Assembly (NCBI GenBank): GCA_963922205.1
Contig: CAWUHX010000083.1
Coordinates: forward strand, 558,001 to 622,000
Origin: Romanomermis culicivorax
Lineage: Eukaryota > Nematoda > Enoplea > Mermithida > Mermithidae
DNA: 64,000 bases
Direction: 5' to 3'
The position numbers and the translations under genes were made by a program. Positions 54,510-64,000 of this stretch are shown here, in pieces (the stretch's first letter is position 1; every line of letters begins with the position of its first letter). The notes below the pieces were generated by a model that searched no databases, had not been told where the DNA came from, and saw only the letters and a program-made list of their open reading frames with translations.

Positions 54510-55690
54510 AATCATAACTGATGATGTCAGCAACAATAACACTAGGTGTTATTGTCATGAGGTGGTGTGTCTTAGTGACCTAACCTGCTGACGTCTGAAA
54601 CTGACTCACATGCTGCCGTTGCATTGAGGTACATGACTCTCGGGGTCATGCCTCTGATGTCAGCAACGGCGGCACCACATGTAGCCATTCAGGGATTGCT
54701 GGTTCTCTGCATCCTCCCCCTGCATATGCAACAGCTGCATCCCTTGCTGTTGCTTTAAGGGGTGGGTGGCCCTCCGGCTCTACCTCTGATGTCAGCAATG
54801 GCAACATAACATGTTGTTATTGCGGGATGGTGACCTTACGGCACCGTCTCTCTGACATCTGCAACAGCAGAGGCTTGTGTTGTTGCACTAGGACTGGTTG
54901 GTTTACCGATTCCAGCCCTTGACATCAGCAATGACAATGCCACGTGTTGTTGTTCGGAGATGTGTGGGCCTTACAAACCCCACATTTGACGTCTGCAACA
55001 ACTGCATCTCATGTCATTGCTGTAGGGTAGTTCATACTCAGCTATGACCTTTTGACATCAGCAATGGTGATGCTCCGTGTTGCCATAGCAGGGTTGATGG
55101 CCTTAGAGCCCTATCCACTGATGTCCGCGATGATAGTATCTCATGTTCCAGTATCCGAATTGAGATTTTACAATCCTATTCTAACATCTGCAACAGCAAT
55201 GCTCCATGTTACCGTAAGGATGTGGTGGCCACAGGCCCTTACCTTTAGAATTCATACTGCAATATGAGACTATGGCACTTACATCCCAGTTACCTGAGGT
55301 CTGCACCAAGTGCGTGGTGGTGTATATCACATCTCTTGACATCAGCACCAGGTTACTGTGGGTTTCCAAAGATGCCACTTGAGTCATAGGTGATTGCTGG
55401 AATATGACCCTCTCACTTATGGCTCTTGCGAGAGGGTTGTGTTTTGTGTGTCACTGATGCTTGGGAAACATCAGTCAACATGCTAACTCAACTTGAGATG
55501 CATCCAGTCTGTGATACTGATCAGGTTGTCCGCCCATATAGCCGCACTATTGGTCAGCATGTGACTAACTTCAAAGCTCCAACTGCAGGTTTGAACGGGT
55601 TACACTCGGCCTCAGCTGGGTTGGTTGTTTGACTTACACAACTGTCAGGCATTTGCAGTCTGTACTGCCTGTGTCTGACGTCTGCAAGGG
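54510..55690 (+). repeat. Copy 2: bZIP-site array, CpG-decayed
   Basis: About 60-66 bp units as in copy 1, but the TGACGTCA cores are largely TGATGTCA or TGACATCA, the products of CpG deamination. One intact TGACGTCTG core remains near 54588 and another near 55676. Confidence 0.78.
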
Positions 55691-55744
55691 TTGACAACCT
55701 TCCTGTAAATTTCTTATCTAATTTCTCGCATTTCTTTCACATCT

Positions 55745-56335
55745 ATGATTTTCTTTAATGTCCCCACCGGAATAATTCCTCAGCAATTAGGGCACAGCCA
55801 CCGGTTGGGCCTAAAGTGTAAAAGAACCCCCTGTAATCTTTCCTTTCCAACTCTTGAAGAGACTCTTAAAGCAGCCTGTTACGCAGAATCACCAATTTTT
55901 CGGGATGAGATTAGGTATACTGCCCCATCTAATGCTGTTTTCTCTTCAGAACAAAAGACCGCTGATAACATCAGGTCAATGTCGAATCAAAGGGGCAATG
56001 CTCAACATCCGTCAGCAACGCCGTCCAACGAGATTCGATGTCTACAATCGGAGATGGCCCAGCTCACGGCCCATATTGCCGGACTTACGGCTCAGCAAAT
56101 GGCACCCACTCCCAGGAATCCGACTCCGTCAATGATGCCGTTGGCGCATGTCCAAAACGCTGGCAATCGCCCATTAGGGGCACATTTACAGATGTGCTCC
56201 TACCATAGATGTTGCACCCACAGCAATGCCAGTTGCCGGGCCCAACATCCCAAGAGCACCAGTCCTAGCAACGCCGCCGCCACCAGTGCCAGCCGTTGCT
56301 ATTTTTGTCGAACGAGGGCACACACGACTGATTGA
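55745..56335 (+). pseudogene. gag: Copy 2: Gag C-terminal part with zinc knuckles, 5' deleted
   Basis: Leader sequence jumps directly into mid-gag at about 55845, so the N-terminal half is deleted. The rest encodes ETLKAACYAESPIFRDEIRY, then a knuckle CSYHRCCTHSNASC and the start of a second, CYFCRTRAH, which is cut by TGA 56333-56335 just before its last Cys. Copy 3 has TGA at the same codon. Downstream of the TGA the same frame stays open for about 270 codons. Confidence 0.85.
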
Positions 56336-57200
56336 TGCAACAGACCCTGTCTGCATTACGATCAAATACGTGTGAACAGGGCCAGGGCCTGCCTACATCG
56401 GAATCGGATGATGCCTGGTGAGACTAACTTTGGTAGTTCTGGTTACACTCCTCAGGGGACAAGTGGGAATCTTCGGCAATATGCTAATCCACCTCCCAAT
56501 GGGCTGGGAAACCAATATCAGCCACCCCCACGGCAAAATAATGCCGTAGGGGCTACTGACGGTCTTCCTCACCCAGATCTGTTTGATCTGGATGATGAAG
56601 TTCTTGCTGAACACCTGGTGGATCCTTCACAACTGTGTTATCCTGTCTGTGTAATCAGTGTTGGATTTTTAGCCATGGCAGTGGTTTGGGCACTGGCACT
56701 GACACCTGCCTCACTGCAGCCCCCACTGAAATATGGGACGCCGGTCACTTTGAAATCGTCGAGGACACCAAAAATGCCTGGCGACGACAGTGTGGTCACT
56801 TCCTATCGACCGACGGAAGGTACACTGGCGCCTCTGGCCCATTTTGCCGCCCAAGGACTGCCGCCCCGACTTCCTACAGACTCTGCACTGGAGGTTATCA
56901 GTCAAATGGAATCGATGAATCTGTTAGGTATACTGCCTTCTTTTTCTGATATTTCAGGTCTGAAAATCAGAGGTTCCTTTAAGTCACAGACTTTAATGAT
57001 TTATCATTTACAGATTCCTCATCCATCACTGATGCAATGCAGGCTGTTTGGTCAACAGATTCAGCCAAGAAATATCCACACCTCCCTTGGGCATTACTCA
57101 ACGAGCCATTCGAGGTTGAGGCCCTTACAGCCCCCAAGGTAGTGCTTTCAGCACCAGGGGCATTGCCGATATTGGGGCCTGAGGTCCCTCGATGAGCCCT
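56336..57200 (+). pseudogene. Copy 2: Gag-to-protease linker with an intron-like segment
   Basis: The frame in phase with Gag continues from 56336 and reads LFDLDDEVLAEHLVDPSQLC and PTDSALEVISQMESMNLL up to 56927. There a GTATAC donor and a TTTACAG acceptor at 57013 bound an 86-bp segment. Joining across it gives a second frame starting [20 protein letters not shown] and continuing to the protease-like part. Copy 3 has the same arrangement (63736-63815). Without splicing the first frame stays open to 57142. A TGA near 57192 (CGA in copy 3 register) is a later nonsense change. Confidence 0.65.
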
Positions 57201-57840
57201 CGAGTTTATCGCCAACAACACTATCCGTGCAACACCAGTCAATAAGATCTTGTTGGATGGTGAACCCTCGTTGCTGGCAGTGGACGCCGTCCACCCGCCT
57301 GTGGAACAGGCGAGTCGCAACGTGCAGCTCCCAGCAGTTGTTGCCGCGCTATTGTCAACAATGACAATAGGAGCCCAAATGCTGGGGGCGATTGCCCAGC
57401 AGCAACCATTGGCCGCCACCACTAATTTGCTGACCAAGGTTGCCAACACCTTTGGAGAGAAGTTGCGCGCCGTCAACAACAACCTCAGCATCATTGAGGA
57501 GTCACCATTTCCAATGGCTACCACCCCGCTGTCCCCGAAGATTGGCTTTCTTCGCGAAGTCCACCCGTGCCGGGGCCTGGTCATCAACTTTCCCGGTGAG
57601 GAGCAGTGGAAGTTGTTGCCAGGAACCCGTCAGCCACACACAAGAGTGGATATACATCTCCATGTGTGTAAGACTACATCTCCTTTTTGGGCACCAGTAG
57701 ATCTGATTCTTGGATTGGACTTTCTGGAACAATTGAAGAATATCACATTTGATTACCAACAACATGACTGTCCGTTGAAGGCGGTAGAACTGCCACTTCT
57801 ATTGACAGCAGCTGAGATTGATCAGGTCGAACCCTGGTAG
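57201..57840 (+). pseudogene. Copy 2: retropepsin-like region lacking DTG
   Basis: 196-codon frame with a variable Ala-rich part ([20 protein letters not shown]) and a C-terminal segment DLILGLDFLEQLKNITFDYQ, which resembles the late flap/ILG-MDFL part of retroviral-type aspartic proteases. No DTG/DSG triad is visible in it. It may be a degenerate or accessory protease domain preceding the intact one at 58422. Confidence 0.5.
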
Positions 57841-58421
57841 GAGAACACACATTCACTATCAAGGGCCTCCCACAGGTCCAGGTCTGGATCAAGATCAAGG
57901 ACTTCATGGGTTTCTCAGCCACCCTCCCAGGCTTCCTCCGTCGCCTCATCATGTGGGTCGACCAGAGGTAGCCCGACCTCTTCTAGATGGGCCAGTCGTC
58001 ATTTAATGGCCAGGTCAGGGTCAAGTTGCCCTCGACCTCCACCTGGAAACTCTCCGGTTACACTGGAGAAGGGCCGTTTCTGTGAGCCTAGTGATTCAGA
58101 TGCATCTCCATCACCTGTGTTAGGAGTGCCACCACTTCCCAATGCAGAAGTTGAGTCACTAGGAGCTACTCAGAGCTCTGGAGAGCGATTGGATTATGTG
58201 CTCACTGTACAGGTCCAATCCCTCCTCGAACTAATCCAGAATCATCTGTTGGTTATGCTCTAGTAAGGTTACTCCAATGCACTGGTTTGCTGATCCCAAA
58301 GCAAACCGATATGCCAGAGTCGAGTTTTGGTGATACCGCACCTGATCCAAGTCATGTAGTATCAGCCTTCTACCCCACTGAGATGAGGACCACTCATATC
58401 AGAGTTCTCCTGAACAATTGA
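57841..58421 (+). other. Copy 2: linker between the two protease-like regions
   Basis: Ser/Pro-rich frames with stops; a short in-phase stretch TEMRTTHIRVLLNN precedes TGA 58419-58421 and the protease domain. No further domain recognised. Confidence 0.4.
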
Positions 58422-58730
58422 GTGGAAGCCAAAGCTCTGATTGATACAGGAGCAGTTTTATCGCTCCTGGATCACAAGTTGGCGGTCCTGTTACCCAACT
58501 TGGTGCTCATAGAGACTAGGACTTGCCCCATAGCAGCCAATGGGTCACCGATTCTACTGCTAGGTGCTGCCTATGTCACGGTGACAGTGGCTGATGTCTC
58601 TGAACGGATTCAGGTTCAAATACAGGAGAATTGTTCAGCTGAACTAGTCTTGGGGATGAACTTCCTTAGACAGTTTATTTGTGTCAGCTTGAACTGGGAG
58701 AAATCCTTTCTCCAGTTCAAGGAACTTTGA
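58422..58730 (+). pseudogene. Copy 2: aspartic protease (retropepsin) domain
   Basis: 102 residues with the active site in ALIDTGAVLSLLD, the flap region SPILLLGAAYVTVTV and the C-terminal LVLGMNFLRQF, the full layout of a Ty3/gypsy retropepsin. It would cleave Gag-Pol during particle maturation. The domain itself is unbroken but stops flank it. Confidence 0.85.
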
Positions 58731-59035
58731 GTTTCGTGTGAGGGCCTCATTCACAACCCCCCTTTTGCACGTGGCGCACTGCCCGTGCAGGAGTTGATTG
58801 TCCTTGAGCCCCGCTCGCTGAAGCAATTTACTGCACGTGTACCATCACTATACATGAATGTGCCCGAGGTAGCTTTCTTTCCTAACGCCCTTCTGGGACA
58901 TCAATGTAGTGTATATTTTACTGGTACTGTGAGTACTGTGACCAACAGTCCCATACTCTTACAGGTAGTCAACCCGAGTACACACCCAGTGGTTCTCTAC
59001 GCCCACATGACCATTGGCCATGTGGGCCAACGAAG
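58731..59035 (+). pseudogene. Copy 2: N-terminal Pol linker, truncated before RT
   Basis: Frame with LEPRSLKQFTARVPSLYMN, FPNALLGHQCSVYF and VNPSTHPVVLYAHMTIGHV, the segment that usually lies between protease and reverse transcriptase in gypsy Pol. At about 59036 the copy 3 terminal region begins, so RT, RNase H and integrase of copy 2 are absent. Confidence 0.7.
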
Positions 59036-60540
59036 AATATTAATGAAGCCACCCCACGGGGTCACAGCATGTCACCTACAGTGTCATGACCATATTACCT
59101 ATGGGATATGGTACAGGTTTTTCCCGTCAATGTGACTGATCACCACCTCCGTTTAATGTGACATGGCTCCACTTCGTTTAATGTGACATGGGGAGGCTGG
59201 AAAATCGACCTTTAAGTCTGACTTTACAGTCCTTAGGAATGAACCTTTTACCCTTTTGAGTGAGATACCTCTTTCAATCAGGTAAATTTTCGGTTTGAGT
59301 GGGGGAAACCTCCATCAGATCATGAGAATCGCCACTTGAGTGGGGAAACCTCTCTCAGGTCTGCTGATTTGCATTCCGAGTGGGATCACTGACCCTTAGG
59401 ATGAAATTTTTGCCCTCATGTAAGTGGATATGCCCTTAAGAAGGTACACTGCCCCTCAGGTCGGAATAGGCCCTTATATTCCAGTTTAACGCCAACTCAG
59501 ATAGCACCACATTTGAGTAATGTTTAATTACTGTAGGTCGGGATTTGCCCCACGTGTGATTAATTTAATGATTCTTGCGCGTAAATTAATGCCTTATGAG
59601 TATAGTAACTCCTGTAAGCTTTAATTAATCCACTAGTGTCGATTTTTCCCCAGATTTAATCCCCAAGAGTCATAAAATTCCCAGAGTTGAGTAAATCGAG
59701 TATTCTGCCTCAATCTCCTCTGAGCTTCATTTTTTCTGTTCTTTCCATTTTTTTTCTCTTCAATTTGGGCCTCCATCCACTGCGTGTGATCGGATAGGTT
59801 ACTGTAGCACCGTAGGCCTTTTGGTTACAGTACGACTGCGATTAGCACGTACTCTAACTACAGTATACCTGGGTACGGGTACTTGAGTATCACAGCCCAT
59901 GAGGTTTTCACAGCCCCTGAGGGTTTCGGGATCTCCGATCACGAGGTACAGTACACCTTCCACTCTTGATTCTGGACGTCAAGTGTGGTCGTGATTCGTT
60001 ATCTGTGTCTGGTATGTGTGTCAACACACTTTTTCAAACTTTTTCTTATCTTCACTGAGCACTAGCCAAGTTGCTCATTTTTCCGGCCAAACAAGCCAAA
60101 ATTTTACTGTTGACACATATAACACTGTACTTAGCAGATCACATTGCTTATCTCTCGGGCCTCAAATTTTTTTTTATTTACTTTATTTTTATTTTTCTCG
60201 GTCTTCTATGCGTAGCATGTGACCCAATTATAATAACTTTTTCACCCAATAAATTTTCTTATCTCAAAATCAACTCAATTAAAAACTATTCACCCATTTT
60301 TCTTCTTTTCCCCTTCTAAACAAACAAATTAAAGTTTATCCTTTTTCCTACCAAAAACAAACAAAACATTCTCTTTCCACTTCTATTCAAATTTACCCAA
60401 AACAAAACTTTTTTCTTCACCGGTCACACATAGGTCATAGTTGGCAAACCTTCAGTAGGTCATTTTTTATTATTTTTTCCACTACTGTACGGTCTTCTTC
60501 TTTTTTTCTCTTTTCTCTCTCTAGGTGGTTGCACGTGGTG
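59036..60540 (+). repeat. Copy 3: terminal region, short-period array and pyrimidine-rich segment
   Basis: Collinear with 53030-54510. It starts with AAGCCACCCCACGGGGTCAC and lacks the 51624-53040 part present in front of copies 1 and 2, so either it is 5' truncated or the true LTR starts here. Confidence 0.75.
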
Positions 60541-61210
60541 GGGATCTTACCGATTGTGACAACTGACGTCAGCAACAACTACTTATTGGGTTGTTGTTAT
60601 GAGGTGATGTGTCTCGAGCGACCCTCCTTCTGATGTCCGCAACTACCTCACATGCTGCTGTTGCACTGAGGCATGACTAGTGGGGTCATGCCTCTGACGT
60701 CAGCAATGGCCGCATAGCATGTGGCCATTAAGGGGTTGATGGTTCTCCGTGTCCTCCTCCTGCGTCTGCAACAGCTGCATCCCTTGCTGTTGCTTTAAGG
60801 GGTGGGTGGCCCTCCGGCTCTACCTCTGATGTCAGCAATGGCAACGTAACAGGTTGTTATTGTGGGATGGTGACCGTATGGCACTGTCTTTCTGACGTCT
60901 GCAACAGCAGAGGCTCGTGTTGTTGCACTAGGATTGGTCGGCTATTCCGACTTCAGTCCTTGAGGTCAGCAACAACAATGCATCCTATTGTTGTTCGGAG
61001 ATGTGAGGCCTTACAAACTGCACATCTGGCGTCTGCAACAACGGCATCTCATATCATTGTTGTAGGATAACTGAGACTCAGCTACTACCTTTTGACGTCA
61101 GCAACGGTGATGCTCAGTGTTGTCATAGCAAGGTTGCTGGCCTAGGGCCCTATCTACTGATGTCCACAATGATAAGTCTCTATTCCAGTATCCGAATTAA
61201 GACTTTACAG
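60541..61210 (+). repeat. Copy 3: bZIP-site array
   Basis: Ten or so units of about 65 bp; intact TGACGTCA near 60566, 60697 and 61093, other units altered. Shorter than in copies 1 and 2. Confidence 0.8.
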
Positions 61211-62123
61211 TCTTATTCTGGGGTCAGCAAGGAGAGTTCCCATTCTGTTCGAAACGCGCATTCCCGTTTTGGGCACGGTTGTAGCATACACGCGAATGAC
61301 GTCCTCCCGGGATCCTCCTGTCTAGTCATCACACTTTTCAGAGTTCGTAATTGCTCCTAGTGAGTGAGGCCCATTGCCTAATAGTGCGTTCCCCTTTGCG
61401 TAGTCTGGTTTGTAAACTAATTTTGTCCCTATCTATTTGCACCCACTAAGTTTACTTTAAGTTGTGCCCCTTTACTTATTAATTCTTAAGCTACTCCATG
61501 CGCTACTCCTGGTGAGTAGGACTTTGTCGGTTACAAGCCCTCCCATATCCAAAGTTTGTAAACTAGCACACCAGACAACCTCCAAATAAAATTCCCTTTT
61601 GAGCGGGTTTATCCGTACATCCTCATGTCGATCCCTTAATTTTATGGTTGGAGTTCCACCACTTTTATTCAAATTTATTTTACTTTTGGTTCCAATAACC
61701 GGGTCTAGCCCCATTAATTTCTAAAGTTTGGGTATAATGGGTTATCCCCTCTTTAACTACGTAGGTGACCAGATAAATTCCCTTCTGAGTCAACCTATCT
61801 TTTCTCCTGGCTGTTCTGAGAGATAAAACCTTGTTCTTTTCTAGCCTCATCGCTGAGTGGCCGCTAGATATTGTAAAGAACAAGAGTTACAGCCTCAACA
61901 CGCTGTTGCGCAAACGATCTCGTACTTCCGGCGCTTCCTCGCCATGTGACTACAAAAGTAACTCTTACTTCACTTCTACAAAATAGAGACACCTAGACGT
62001 TCCTGTCGCCTTAGTACTAAGCTTAAGCAGACAAGTGAGCCCCTCTCTATTCAGTTTGATCGAATAACTTCACAGGCACGATCATCAGTCTTAGATACCT
62101 TACAGGAAGACGAATTCTCATCT
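61211..62123 (+). other. Copy 3: leader
   Basis: Aligned with the reverse complement of 666-1560 in copy 1. No gene; contains the open frame extension of Gag upstream of the first ATG from about 61963. Confidence 0.6.
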
Positions 62124-63173
62124 ATGAAGTCAGAAATTGATTTACCTTCACAGATTGAGAATAAGGTCCAAGCTGCATTTGAGAATGCCCTTGGACCACT
62201 CAACCAAAAGCTGGAGGCTATGAATGGCAGAAGGCACCCTCCTGTGTCCAGCTTCATGGCCCCTCCTGCCTTTTCAGGTGCTTTTGGTGAGTCCATAACG
62301 GATTTTATATCTCACTTGACCCGCTTCTTTACACTTCAAGGGGTAACAGAAGTGGATCATGCATATATAATCACATTTTTGGAGTCTTGCCTCACAGGTC
62401 CTGCTCTGGCATCCTACCGGGACTTTAGCAGTGGTACTCTGCAGCCTACCCGCTACGAAGAGTTCACGGCTTTTCTTAGGAGAGACTTTCCAGTAGGGCG
62501 CGACTCAGATCTGCATCAGCAGTTGATTCAAGATCGCCTGTAGAAGCCGACTGAGTCCGCGATAGTCTACCTTGAGCACCTTAAGAGACTGTCCAGGGTG
62601 GCTTATCCGGATCTCGCGACTGACGTTAGGGATTCTATTATTAAACCTATCTTTCTGAGAGGGTTGAAACCAGTCCTTGGAGATAGTATTAAGTTCAGGG
62701 AGTTCACAACTCTTGAAGAGACTCTCAAAGCAGCCTGTTACGCGGAATCGCAAATTTTCCGGGATGAGATTAGGTATACTGCCCCATCTAATGCTGTTTT
62801 CTCTTCAGAACAAAGGACCGCCGACAACAACAGGTCAATGTCGAATCAAAGGAGCACCGCTCAACGTCCGTCGGTAACGCCGTCCAACGAAATTCGACGT
62901 TTACAATCGGAGATGGCCCGGCTCACAGCTCACGTTGCACGACTTACGGCTCAGCAATCGACGCTGTCATCGACGCCGTCGACGCGTGTCCAAACCGCCG
63001 GCGATCGCCCGTCAGGGGCACATCTACAGATGTGCTCCTACCATGGACACTGCACCCACAATGACGCTACTTGCCGGGCCCAAAATCCCGATAGCGCCGG
63101 CCCTAGCACTGCCACCGCCACGGGCACCAGCTGCTGCTATTTTTGTCGAACAAGGGCGCACCCGACTGACTGA
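62124..63173 (+). pseudogene. gag: Copy 3: Gag, one premature TAG and a terminal TGA
   Basis: 350 codons in one frame from ATG 62124. N-terminal MKSEIDLPSQIENKVQAAFE and the capsid-like core (LRRDFPVGRDSDLHQQLIQD) precede TAG 62541-62543, where copy 1 has CAG. The frame continues through RLSRVAYPDLATDVRDSIIK and ETLKAACYAESQIFRDEI, a knuckle CSYHGHCTHNDATC, and a second knuckle CYFCRTRAH interrupted by TGA 63171-63173. The upstream region is open and conserved with copy 1, so the start may be further 5'. Confidence 0.88.
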
Positions 63174-64000
63174 TGCGACAGAGGTGCACAGGGCTACGGC
63201 TTGCCCAAATTGAAATTCGACATTGCCTGGTGAACTAATTTTGGTAATTCTAGTTACTCTCCTCAGGGGGCAAGTGGAAATTTTCGGCGGTATGCTAATC
63301 CAACTCCTCACGGGACAGGGAACCAATATTGGTCACCCCCATGGCAAAATAATGCTGTAGGGGCTACCGACGGTCTTCTTCACCCAGATCTATTTGATCT
63401 GGATGATGAAGTTCTGGCTGAACATCTGGCGGATCACTCACAACTGTGTTATCCTGTCTGTATAATCAGTATTGGGTTTTTAGCTACCACAGTGGCCTCG
63501 GCGACTCCATTGTCGATTTTGCCGCCGCCTCGGCTGAAATACGTGATGCCGGTCAACGTAAACCCGTCAGCAACACCGAAAATGACTGGCGACGTCAGCG
63601 TAATCGCGTCCTATCGACCGACGGAAGGTACACCGGCGCCCACGGCACGTGCTATCAACCAGGGACTGCCGCCCAAAATTCCCACAGACTCCGCATTGGA
63701 GGTCGTTGGTCAGTTGGAATCGATGAATCTGATAGGTAAACTACCTTCTTTTTTTTCAGATCTGGAAATCAGATGTCCTTATAAGTCACCGGCTTTAATG
63801 ATTTCTTGTTTACAGATTCCTCATCCGTCACCGACGCGATGCGGGCTGTTTGGTCAACCGATTTGGCCAAAAAGTATCCGCACCTCCCCGGGGCGCTACT
63901 CAACGAGCCGTTCGAGGTTGAGGTGCTTACAGCCGCCGACGTCATGCTATTGGCGCCGACGGTGTTGCGGATTTTGGGACCTGACGTCGCTTGACGGGCG
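63174..64000 (+). pseudogene. Copy 3: Gag-to-protease linker with conserved intron-like segment, runs out of the window
   Basis: Collinear with copy 2 (56336-57200). It has LFDLDDEVLAEHLADHSQLC and PTDSALEVVGQLESMNL, then GTAAAC at 63736 and TTTACAG ending at 63815 bound an 80-bp segment; joined, the frame continues SSSVTDAMRAVWSTDLAKKY. A TGA near 63992 follows. A small indel near 63225 changes frame relative to copy 2. Confidence 0.65.

Noticed and set aside
63446-63739. 97-codon frame with a counterpart at 56635-56949
   Set aside because: Second open frame over the Gag-protease linker; the other frame is better conserved and is the one joined by the intron-like segment.

Overview
The window looks like repeat-rich nuclear DNA of an invertebrate, most likely a nematode. 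Supporting signs are degenerate TTAGGC-type (GCCTAA) repeats, short introns of 59-204 bp in two of the three gene models that have them, a pyrimidine-rich TTTCAG acceptor right before a start codon, and C-elegans-like capsid and integrase families. This is inference; no taxonomic marker gene is present. Only one convincing host gene is seen: a three-exon short-chain dehydrogenase/reductase (DHRS7-like) at 38673-40501. Almost everything else is transposable elements, many nested.

Layout. (1) 1-5750, minus strand: 5' part of a Ty3/gypsy-type LTR retrotransposon (gag open, then leader, an array of TGACGTCA-type sites, and a terminal region). (2) 5984-13725: small DNA transposons (two hAT-like elements with 8-bp duplications, one MITE carrying telomere-like repeats), G-run repeats and dispersed repeats. 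(3) 14026-29893: a complete Maverick/Polinton of 15,868 bp with ~150-bp terminal inverted repeats and a 6-bp CTAATG target duplication. (4) 31400-36440, minus strand: an L1-like LINE with ORF1, ORF2 (endonuclease, RT, zinc-knuckle) and a tandem repeat between them. (5) 36440-43330: host DNA with the SDR gene, a Harbinger-type MITE and a foldback element. (6) 43330-53165: two inverted copies of the LTR-element 5' region flanking a decayed gag of a different retroelement and a 1.1-kb palindrome. (7) 51624-64000, plus strand: two tandem copies of the LTR element, the first older and cut off before RT, the second running out of the window.

The Polinton is the centre of interest. Its left part, on the minus strand, is a broken protein-primed family-B DNA polymerase with N-terminal C2H2 fingers, itself hit by a pogo-type transposon relic. 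The plus strand carries a small membrane protein, integrase with chromodomain (two stops), a zinc-ribbon-like protein, an unknown helical protein, the packaging ATPase, a pX-like protein, a conserved Polinton protein (broken), the double-jelly-roll capsid protein (broken), the adenain-like protease, the penton-like minor capsid protein, and then a 172-residue protein that is a recognisable TATA-box-binding protein (TBP) core. Four genes or gene groups of the same element begin 35-39 nt downstream of an identical 10-mer TATAAAAGTT, and two more have close TATA variants. I infer that the element may have carried its own core-promoter recognition factor together with a matching promoter set: a self-contained transcription system. 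Downstream of TBP lie a small Cys-rich ORF broken by a 7-bp tandem duplication and a three-exon gene of unknown function that looks like cargo.

In the LTR retrotransposon, two copies share an intron-like sequence between gag and protease, and the CpG-containing sites of its array are decayed to TpG/CpA in the older copy.
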